6,285 bases of DNA, from the NCBI GenBank assembly GCA_030697975.1, contig JAUYOQ010000337.1, positions 1-6,285 on the forward strand. The letters run 5' to 3'. A model generated the notes under the pieces. It was given only the letters and a program-made list of their open reading frames with translations, was not told the DNA's origin and did not search any database. The stretch comes from Nitrosopumilaceae archaeon (lineage in GTDB: Archaea > Thermoproteota > Nitrososphaeria > Nitrososphaerales > Nitrosopumilaceae). A program made the position numbers and the translations under genes. Shown piece after piece: positions 1-4,992 of this stretch (position 1 is its first letter; every line of letters begins with the position of its first letter).

Positions 1-1
1 T

Positions 2-844
2 AAGGCAAGTACTTGGACACAGGTCTCAGAGGGAATACCTCCACAAGAGTATAGATTCGAACTTTTAGACTATAAACAAAATGTCAAGACTGATCCTTTT
101 TCTGGAATTGTGTCAACTCCAGACAAACCAACAGCCTTAGGGTGTCCTCAAAATTATGATCTTGTAGAAAAGAGAGGAAACACAAAACAATTTACAATGC
201 TAGTTGAAGTAAAATATGGACCGCCAAATCCCATACCTGGCTGTGAAATAGAGTGGTTCATTAATTTCAAAAACAAGTATAAGGAAACAGCATTTCTAAA
301 CGATGTTCATTATGATATATTGGTAGTAGATAGTAATCTCAAACCAATACGCTCACTTGCACAGGACGAGGGGAGACAAAAACTATTTAGCGCATCAGGG
401 CAGGTTCAAACATTTACCACAGTAGAGGAAAAGCCAGGAACAGCACATTATGTAATATGGATATATGGAACAAATCCTGAACAAATCATTCCGCCTGCAG
501 AGGAGCTTGACTATTTCCAAGTAGACATTCCAATTTCAAGCGAATCTCCTCAAACCCCTACAGGTAAAACGCTAAACATTCCAACTTGGGTTAAGAATAA
601 TGCAGGTTGGTGGTCAAATGGTCAGATTGGAGACTCTGACTTTGTTTCAGGAATTCAGTACTTGATAAATCAAGGAATAATGAAGATTCCTTCAACTGTT
701 CCAGGTAGTGGTACAGGTAGCAATGTAATCCCAACTTGGGTTAAGAATAATGCAGGTTGGTGGTCAAATGGTCAGATTGGAGACTCTGACTTTGTTTCAG
801 GAATTCAGTACTTGATAACAAACGGAATTTTAAAGATTAAATAA
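2..844 (+). CDS. Probable secreted thaumarchaeal protein with two C-terminal WVKNNAGWW repeat units (5' partial)
   Basis: The reading frame is open from base 2 with no stop, so this is the 3' part of a longer gene. The GTG at 110 is an internal codon, not a convincing start: 36 further in-frame residues precede it (containing STWTQVSEGIPPQEYRFELL). Visible length is 280 residues. The middle (about residues 60-180) alternates short hydrophobic strands with polar turns and resembles an Ig-like beta-sandwich, for example HYDILVVDSNLKPI and AHYVIWIYGTNP. A Pro/Ser/Thr-rich linker leads to two 38-residue units, each starting IPTWVKNNAGWWSNG and ending in a GI-(M/L)-KI segment, joined by a Ser/Gly/Thr-rich linker. 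I know this unit from exported proteins of Nitrosopumilus-like archaea, often at the C-terminus; its function is not established as far as I know. Secretion is inferred, since the N-terminus lies outside the window. The gene ends with TAA followed at once by a second TAA. Confidence 0.85.
   Translation, partial: KASTWTQVSEGIPPQEYRFELLDYKQNVKTDPFSGIVSTPDKPTALGCPQNYDLVEKRGNTKQFTMLVEVKYGPPNPIPGCEIEWFINFKNKYKETAFLNDVHYDILVVDSNLKPIRSLAQDEGRQKLFSASGQVQTFTTVEEKPGTAHYVIWIYGTNPEQIIPPAEELDYFQVDIPISSESPQTPTGKTLNIPTWVKNNAGWWSNGQIGDSDFVSGIQYLINQGIMKIPSTVPGSGTGSNVIPTWVKNNAGWWSNGQIGDSDFVSGIQYLITNGILKIK
578..691 (+). repeat. Repeat unit 1 of WVKNNAGWW domain (direct repeat copy A)
   Basis: This encodes the first 38-residue unit, from IPTWVKN to IMKIP. 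Bases 581-668 match bases 731-818 exactly over 88 bp, at a spacing of 150 bp (50 codons). The match includes all synonymous positions. Beyond 668 the copies diverge (INQGIMKIP versus ITNGILKIK). Confidence 0.95.
728..841 (+). repeat. Repeat unit 2 of WVKNNAGWW domain (direct repeat copy B)
   Basis: This is the second copy of the unit, ending at the last sense codon before the stop. Bases 731-818 are identical to 581-668. The only difference in the preceding codon is synonymous (ATT versus ATC for Ile). Exact identity at third positions points to a recent duplication or to gene conversion between the copies, rather than protein-level selection alone. Confidence 0.95.
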
Positions 845-892
845 TAAATTTCTCAAATTTGTTTACGCGCTTGAAACTCGAAGTGAAATGAT

Positions 893-1252
893 CTGACTGG
901 CCTTTTTAGCTATCCAAAACGTCGCCTACGAAATCTTGTAAAAGATGGAGACTATCTTGAGGCACTTGAATTTGGAAAAAACCTTGAAAAAAAACATCCT
1001 GATGATCCTGATTTGCTATTTATGATTGCAGGCATCTACTACCTTAACGGCGATGCACAAAACACACTGCCATATCTTGATAAAACATTGGCACTAAACC
1101 AAAATGACACAGAGGCTCTTCTAATGAAAGTAAATCTGCATCTTTACTTAAAAGACAAAGAGCAAGCAGTTGATTGTTGTGAGAAACTACGTAAAATTGA
1201 TCCTCAAAATAAGGAAATAGACGAAATACTAGACAATCTAGAAAAATTATAG
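893..1252 (+). CDS. Small TPR-repeat protein, start codon missing or non-standard
   Basis: The frame is open from just after a TGA at 884-886 to the TAG at 1250-1252 and reads as a tetratricopeptide-type helical repeat protein of about 119 residues if begun at the CTG at 893. Counting from there, three helix-turn-helix pairs are visible: about 11-38 (LVKDGDYLEALEFGKNLEKK), 39-72 (LLFMIAGIYYLNGDAQNTLP) and 73-106 (ALLMKVNLHLYLKDKEQAVD), each ending near an acidic-Pro or Asn-Asp turn. TPR proteins usually mediate protein-protein contacts; the partner is unknown. The first in-frame ATG/GTG/TTG is the TTG at 1013, which would discard the first repeat although codons 908-1012 clearly belong to the same protein. 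An ATG at 888-890 is out of frame and reaches TGA after two codons; one extra base there would join it to the frame. It therefore uses CTG, carries a frameshift, or has a sequence error. No signal peptide is visible. It converges with the minus-strand gene 12 bp downstream. Confidence 0.7.
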   Translation: MTGLFSYPKRRLRNLVKDGDYLEALEFGKNLEKKHPDDPDLLFMIAGIYYLNGDAQNTLPYLDKTLALNQNDTEALLMKVNLHLYLKDKEQAVDCCEKLRKIDPQNKEIDEILDNLEKL

Positions 1253-1264
1253 ACAATTCAACAG

Positions 1265-1753
1265 CTAGTTAGAAACTGAATTTGGATTAACTAGGTAAAC
1301 CTCATCAAGCAACCAATTACAAAACTTTGTCACTTTATCTGAAAACTTGCACCAAACATGTAGCGAATGAGGCAAAATATCAATTCTTCCTGAATCAAGA
1401 AAAACCTTGACGCCTTCTTTTCCTTCATACATGTAGGCATCCTCAGCTTTTACTTTGCCCAGCAACTCTTTTGCTTTTGATTTTATAATCTCCCGGTTGA
1501 TTGGAAAGTTCTTTTTTTTCATATCTACAATTATGCTAAGATCCTGTGTCCCATAGGAATCAAAATCATAGATTTTTTCTTTTTTTGAAAAATTTACAAG
1601 CAATTTTATGTTATACTTTGTGCCTACCTGAGTGCCAATTTCTGTAATTTTCGTGTATGCCATTGCAGGATTTTTCTTTAACATGAATCTAATCTGAGGT
1701 AAATTAGACTTTAGCTCTTTTTCTAAACTAGCAGTTATTGCCTCAAAACTCAT
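1265..1753 (-). CDS. Conserved-looking protein of unknown function
   Basis: I do not recognise a family. From the ATG at 1753 (MSFEAITASLEKEL) the protein has 162 residues. The N-terminal 40 residues look helical (ITASLEKELKSNLPQIRFML), followed by alternating strands (NIKLLVNF, DLSIIVDM), a lysine-rich helix around residues 86-102, then strands (GVKVFLDSGRIDILP) and a C-terminal segment with Trp134, Cys135, Cys145 and Trp147. There is no signal peptide or membrane segment, so it is probably cytoplasmic. The mixed alpha/beta pattern suggests a compact soluble domain. In-frame alternatives are the ATG at 1777 (170 residues) and the TTG at 1783 (172 residues). I prefer 1753 because the extra residues (MTTGKFCI) look unlike a domain start, but the TATA element at 1811-1817 would fit the 1777 start better. 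The gene is divergent from the next gene, which may indicate shared control, and ends in TAG 12 bp from the TPR gene stop. Confidence 0.8.
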   Translation of the reverse strand: MSFEAITASLEKELKSNLPQIRFMLKKNPAMAYTKITEIGTQVGTKYNIKLLVNFSKKEKIYDFDSYGTQDLSIIVDMKKKNFPINREIIKSKAKELLGKVKAEDAYMYEGKEGVKVFLDSGRIDILPHSLHVWCKFSDKVTKFCNWLLDEVYLVNPNSVSN

Positions 1754-1810
1754 GATACAAAATTTACCAGTTGTCATATTCAATGATTTCTAAAATCTTT
1801 GGATTAGTTT

Positions 1811-1817
1811 TTTTATA
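1811..1817. promoter_or_regulatory. TATA element central to a divergent intergenic region
   Basis: The region between the divergent genes is only 84 bp (1754-1837). A T-run at 1808-1814 runs into ATA, giving TTTTATA on the plus strand, centred about 24 nt before the GTG at 1838; this is the usual archaeal TATA-to-start distance for a leaderless transcript. On the minus strand the same bases read TATAAAA, preceded by an A-rich stretch that could serve as a BRE, and would place initiation near 1788, shortly before the TTG at 1783 and the ATG at 1777. The plus-strand role is the firmer one; the minus-strand role is inferred. Confidence 0.6.
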
Positions 1818-1837
1818 CCGTTTTTTCTTTAGATTCT

Positions 1838-2482
1838 GTGGCACTACCAATAGATTTTGATAAATTACGTGTTGATGAAGCCTCAGAACGGGCAAGCAGT
1901 GTTGAGGACTATAAAGTAACATGCATGGAGTTTATCAAAGATATTTCTGGCGACTATCTCGAATGGATTGATTACTACAAGCTTCCTCAAGAAGAAGACA
2001 AACTACGCAGAGATGCAATTGCAGCCATAGTTGAGAGAACAAATGAATGGATAGCAAAGGTTGCCCAAACCATAAAGGGAGTCGACGTTGTCATGAACGA
2101 CGGTGTTCAAAAAATGGCAGAATCTACTGCTGGCAAGCCTTTCCAGATTGGTGTTTTTGTAAATAAAAAGGCTGGATACACTCAAGCAAAGCCAGGAATA
2201 ATAGACATTAATGTAAAAGCAGCAGGAAGAGAAAGCAGAAAAACAAAACTTGGGTTTCATCATCTTGATCAGCGATTTCGAATAGAAACAACTGGAAAGG
2301 TTTTTTTTGATGAAATCTCAATACCGCAAGAAGAGTTTGACTTGATGGACGTAAACCTAAAACTTCATACAGAAGAATGCAAACAACGTGATGTTATTTC
2401 ATTTACTGTAATTGTCTCTGAAGTAAAAGATGGCTCTGAATTAGAAAGAAGAGGCGTTACTACCATTGTTCATGTTGTCTAG
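1838..2482 (+). CDS. Protein of unknown function, probably lineage-specific to ammonia-oxidising archaea
   Basis: I do not recognise a named family. The 214-residue protein begins at a GTG (MALPIDFDKLRVDEAS), supported by a TATA element about 24 nt upstream, which implies a leaderless mRNA. Residues 8-85 are acidic and helical with aromatic-rich stretches (YLEWIDYYKLP, TNEWIAKVAQTIKG) and could form a helical bundle. Residues 100-128 look like strands (FQIGVFVNKKAGYTQ, IIDINVKAAG). Residues 130-150 are basic (GRESRKTKLGF). The C-terminal 60 residues are again beta-like (VNLKLHT, VISFTVIVSEV, VTTIVHVV). Cys29 and Cys181 are the only cysteines. There is no signal peptide or transmembrane segment, so it is likely cytoplasmic. 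The split into a helical N-terminal part and a beta C-terminal part suggests two domains. The gene lies 69 bp before the PRC-barrel gene on the same strand with no clear terminator between, so co-transcription is possible. Confidence 0.85.
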   Translation: MALPIDFDKLRVDEASERASSVEDYKVTCMEFIKDISGDYLEWIDYYKLPQEEDKLRRDAIAAIVERTNEWIAKVAQTIKGVDVVMNDGVQKMAESTAGKPFQIGVFVNKKAGYTQAKPGIIDINVKAAGRESRKTKLGFHHLDQRFRIETTGKVFFDEISIPQEEFDLMDVNLKLHTEECKQRDVISFTVIVSEVKDGSELERRGVTTIVHVV

Positions 2483-2551
2483 TTATCTACAACTTTTTCA
2501 TTGTCTTTGAATCTTACAGTGAAAATCCTCAGGTCAAGTAATTTAACTACA

Positions 2552-3055
2552 ATGATTGAAAATTCTGATATTGGCCGTCATAAATCAATCATAGAAAGGT
2601 TGGTCATGTCAAAGCTTGAAGGGATGCCAGGAAAAATTTGTACTGCCGATGAATTTACAGGAAAAAAGGTAGTAGACAGAGAAGGAATAGCATATGGAAA
2701 GGTCAAGCATATTCACATACACCCAGAAACAATGACTGTATCGGGCGTCACAATTCATGAGGGATTTAACAATGACTACTTTTTGTCAAGTGAATATATT
2801 GACAAGTTTACAGAAAAATCTCTTTTATTAAACATCCCGCCCATTAGGCCAAATGCTCAAGTCGTTGATATCGATGGTCACAAAATTGGCACTATCAAAA
2901 GACTGCAAAGAAACCCACAAACATATGATCTTGAATCACTTGAAATAGCATCTGGTTTTATGAAAACAAAGATTGTTTCAAAGTCGCATGTTTGGGGCGT
3001 TGGCGAAAAAATCATTTTAAACATGACAAAAGAAGAATACAAGAATCTAAAATAA
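2552..3055 (+). CDS. PRC-barrel domain protein with two barrel-like halves
   Basis: From the ATG at 2552 the protein has 167 residues. A short helical lead (about 1-24) precedes a first PRC-barrel-like segment at about 29-93 (ICTADEFTGKKVVDREGIAY then GKVKHIHIHPE, strands VSGVTIHEG) and a second at about 102-158 (AQVVDIDGHKIGTIKRLQRN, LESLEIASG). The pattern V-D-x-(D/E)-G-x-x-x-G-x-(V/I)-(K)-x at the start of each half is typical of PRC barrels, a small beta fold found in photosynthetic reaction centre H subunits, in the RNA-processing protein RimM, and in archaeal proteins including cell-division factors (CdpB) of haloarchaea. Its role here cannot be read from sequence. Alternative starts are a TTG at 2501 (184 residues, poor match) and an ATG at 2606 (MSKLEGMPGK, 149 residues), which keeps both barrels; it has an AT-rich TCATAAATCA about 23 nt upstream and a GAAAGG near it. 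The start is therefore uncertain by 18 codons. A T-rich tract follows the stop. Confidence 0.83.
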   Translation: MIENSDIGRHKSIIERLVMSKLEGMPGKICTADEFTGKKVVDREGIAYGKVKHIHIHPETMTVSGVTIHEGFNNDYFLSSEYIDKFTEKSLLLNIPPIRPNAQVVDIDGHKIGTIKRLQRNPQTYDLESLEIASGFMKTKIVSKSHVWGVGEKIILNMTKEEYKNLK

Positions 3056-3063
3056 AACATCAA

Positions 3064-3081
3064 TTTTTACATAATTTTTTT
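3064..3081 (+). terminator. T-tract terminator after the PRC-barrel gene
   Basis: Two T-runs (five T at 3064-3068 and seven T at 3075-3081) begin 8 bp after the stop codon. Archaeal intrinsic termination relies mainly on such T-tracts without a needed hairpin. The following promoter at 3122 supports a transcription boundary here. Confidence 0.55.
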
Positions 3082-3121
3082 CCTAGGAGACTATTTCACG
3101 CTATGTGTAACGGTGTTACCA

Positions 3122-3129
3122 TTTTATAA
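3122..3129 (+). promoter_or_regulatory. TATA box of the ABC exporter operon
   Basis: The bases TTTTATAA are a strong archaeal TATA box, centred about 26 nt upstream of the TTG at 3152. At that distance transcription would begin on or next to the start codon, so the ATPase mRNA should be leaderless. Confidence 0.65.
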
Positions 3130-3151
3130 TTGCAAAATATGCTTCTTGTTA

Positions 3152-4147
3152 TTGTATGCAATTGAGACAAATTCCCTAACAAAGGAATTTGGCAAGGTAA
3201 TGGCAGTAAACAACATTTCATTTAAGGTAGATACGGGTGAGATCTTTGGATTCCTTGGTCCAAACGGTGCAGGAAAAAGCACAACAATGATGATACTTAC
3301 AACACTTTTGAAACCAACATTAGGAAAGGCGTCAGTTGCAGGTTTTGATGTAGTTACTCAGGCAACAAAGGTACGACAAAACATTGGATATGTCCAACAG
3401 GAAATTTCAGTTGATGAATTTCTTTCAGGAAGGGAAAACCTTCTCATTCAAGCCAGACTTAACCATGTTCCAAAAGATCAAGCTGAAAAAAGAATTGATG
3501 AGGTTTTGGATCTTGTCGAATTAACTGACAGACAAAAGGATGCGGCATTGACATATTCAGGCGGGATGCGAAAAAGACTGGATATTGCAGGAGGCTTGTT
3601 AAACCGACCAAAGGTACTGTTCTTAGATGAGCCTACGGTTGGGCTTGATATTCAGACAAGGCGCAAGATATGGGAGTATATTAAAAAAATACATGAGGAA
3701 TTTGAGATGTCAATTTTTCTTAGCACCCATTACATGGAGGAAGCAGACCAGCTGTGTGACAGAATCGCCATCATTGATTATGGCAAAATACAAGCTAATG
3801 ATACGCCAAAATCTATGAAGGCGGCATTAGGAAATTATAGTGTTACATTTACATTCAATGATCTAAGCAAGAAAAGCAATTTTCTTGAGAAAATAAAAGA
3901 AATCGAACATGTAAAAGACATAACAACAAAGGATGAGAAAGTAACTGTCTTTTCCTCAAAAGAAACAATAATGTCGTCAATTTTTAATTTATCGTCTGGC
4001 CTTGGAATAGAAATTAATTCAATTACATTTACTCAGCCAACACTTGATGATGTTTTTATCGCATATACTGGCCATGATCTAAGAGACAATGTAGGAACCT
4101 ACGACAGAAGAAAAGAGCATATAAAAATGAAGAGGATTAGGGCATGA
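3152..4147 (+). CDS. ABC exporter ATP-binding protein, DrrA type
   Basis: This is the nucleotide-binding subunit of an ABC-2 exporter; it hydrolyses ATP on the cytoplasmic face to drive the partner permease encoded next. With the TTG at 3152 as start (YAIETNSLTKEFGK follows the initiator) it has 331 residues, the usual DrrA length. Motifs are complete: Walker A GPNGAGKST at 36-44, Q-loop Gln near 82-83 (GYVQQ), signature YSGGM at 135-139, Walker B VLFLDEP at 155-161 with catalytic Glu160, D-loop GLD at 164-166, and switch His193 in STHYMEEAD. The C-terminal extension (about 228-315) ends in TFTQPTLDDVFIAYTGHDLR, which is typical of the daunorubicin-resistance (DrrA) subfamily. A basic tail (DRRKEHIKMKRIRA) follows. 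A GTG at 3113 would add 13 residues (LPFYNCKICFLLL) that overlap the TATA box, so I reject it. The stop overlaps the permease start by ATGA, implying translational coupling. The substrate (lipid, drug or polysaccharide) is unknown. Confidence 0.95.
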   Translation: MYAIETNSLTKEFGKVMAVNNISFKVDTGEIFGFLGPNGAGKSTTMMILTTLLKPTLGKASVAGFDVVTQATKVRQNIGYVQQEISVDEFLSGRENLLIQARLNHVPKDQAEKRIDEVLDLVELTDRQKDAALTYSGGMRKRLDIAGGLLNRPKVLFLDEPTVGLDIQTRRKIWEYIKKIHEEFEMSIFLSTHYMEEADQLCDRIAIIDYGKIQANDTPKSMKAALGNYSVTFTFNDLSKKSNFLEKIKEIEHVKDITTKDEKVTVFSSKETIMSSIFNLSSGLGIEINSITFTQPTLDDVFIAYTGHDLRDNVGTYDRRKEHIKMKRIRA

Positions 4148-4920
4148 TCCAATCAGATACCTACACTATTTTTTGGCGGGAGATGAAGCGATACCGCAAA
4201 TCAAGAAGTGGTGTCTTGATACGATTGATTCAACCTGCGATTTGGATTATAGTTATTGGAAACACGTTTGCTGGAACACAACCCCTGATTCAGTCGGTGG
4301 GATTTGAAGGACAGTACATTGAGTTTATGACCCCCGGTGTCATTATCCTTACTGCAATTTTTACAAGTATTTTTGGCGGTGTAAACACACTTTGGGACAG
4401 AAGATATGGATTTATGAATAAAGCATTGACAGCTCCTGTTTCTCGTTCTTCTATTGCTATTGGAAAGATGCTTGCAATATCGCTAATTGCCGCAATCCAA
4501 TCTAGTCTAATTTTAGGAATTGCTCTTGCCATTGGTGTTAGCTTTCCAAACCCTTGGATGATTGCCCCAATCATGGCAATTGTAGTTTTGTTTTCTTTGG
4601 GATTTTCTGGAATATCTGTTGTAATTGCAGCTACGGCAAAATCTCAGGAAACGTTTTGGGGGGTGATCAACTTTCTTGGCATGCCATTGTTTATGCTAAG
4701 CCCGGCACTTTTTCCATTAGAGCTTTTACCAGACTGGCTTGCAGCAGCTGCTAGATTAAACCCTGTTACTTACACCGTACTTTTGGTACGGGAAATGATG
4801 ACTGGTGTTACAGAAGGGGTATCAACTATTTTGAGCATAGGGGTAATTACCATATTTGTGGCTGTGATGGTAGGATTAGCCAGCTACGTATTCACACGTG
4901 AAGTAAACAAACCATTTTAA
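4144..4920 (+). CDS. ABC-2 type exporter permease, DrrB type
   Basis: This is the membrane subunit of the exporter whose ATPase gene it overlaps by four bases (ATGA). The 258-residue protein has six hydrophobic segments, at about residues 24-43, 62-83, 107-131, 137-163, 171-192 and 226-250. The N-terminus has a basic amphipathic stretch before the first segment (FWREMKRYRKSRSG), as usual in the family. The cytoplasmic loop after segment 2 (TLWDRRYGFMNKALTAPVSR) is the expected coupling region with the ATPase, and the stretch from SPALFPLELLPDWLAAAARL to NPVTYTVLLVR is the characteristic ABC-2 signature. A pair of such subunits with two ATPases would form the exporter. The start is fixed by the ATGA overlap and the early FWRE motif. 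Expression should follow the ATPase gene from the promoter near 3122. The substrate cannot be deduced; DrrAB-type systems export a wide range of lipophilic compounds and surface glycoconjugates. Confidence 0.95.
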   Translation: MIQSDTYTIFWREMKRYRKSRSGVLIRLIQPAIWIIVIGNTFAGTQPLIQSVGFEGQYIEFMTPGVIILTAIFTSIFGGVNTLWDRRYGFMNKALTAPVSRSSIAIGKMLAISLIAAIQSSLILGIALAIGVSFPNPWMIAPIMAIVVLFSLGFSGISVVIAATAKSQETFWGVINFLGMPLFMLSPALFPLELLPDWLAAAARLNPVTYTVLLVREMMTGVTEGVSTILSIGVITIFVAVMVGLASYVFTREVNKPF

Positions 4921-4921
4921 T

Positions 4922-4974
4922 TCACCCAAAATTGACAAAAACTGCAATAATTCCTAACTAGGGTGATCTTTTTT
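4922..4974 (+). terminator. Possible terminator after the exporter: inverted repeat plus T-run
   Basis: The bases TCACCC at 4922-4927 can pair with GGGTGA at 4961-4966, with a 33-nt loop, and six T follow at 4969-4974. The stem is only 6 bp and the loop is long, so the T-run may be the real signal. It falls in the 72-bp gap before the NHL gene. I see no convincing TATA box for that gene, apart from a weak AATAATT at 4945-4951. Confidence 0.35.
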
Positions 4975-4992
4975 GAACCTTGAAACTCACTT

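Noticed and set aside
578..841. Direct repeat considered as a mobile element or CRISPR-like array
   Set aside because: There are only two copies, in frame, at 150-bp spacing, inside one protein; the repeat encodes a known-looking domain and has no inverted ends.
1044..1256. Minus-strand open frame opposite the TPR gene
   Set aside because: It is antisense to a clear TPR-coding frame and its Cys/Leu/Phe-rich translation has no domain-like pattern.
2003..2263. Minus-strand open frame inside the 214-residue protein gene
   Set aside because: It is antisense to a longer, better supported gene; the Cys/Ser-rich translation looks like a shadow.
3113..3151. N-terminal extension of the ABC ATPase from the GTG at 3113
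   Set aside because: The segment contains the TATA box and encodes residues not expected before the ATPase fold.
4290..4574. Minus-strand open frame inside the permease gene
   Set aside because: It is antisense to a recognised ABC-2 permease; its hydrophobicity mirrors the membrane segments on the other strand.
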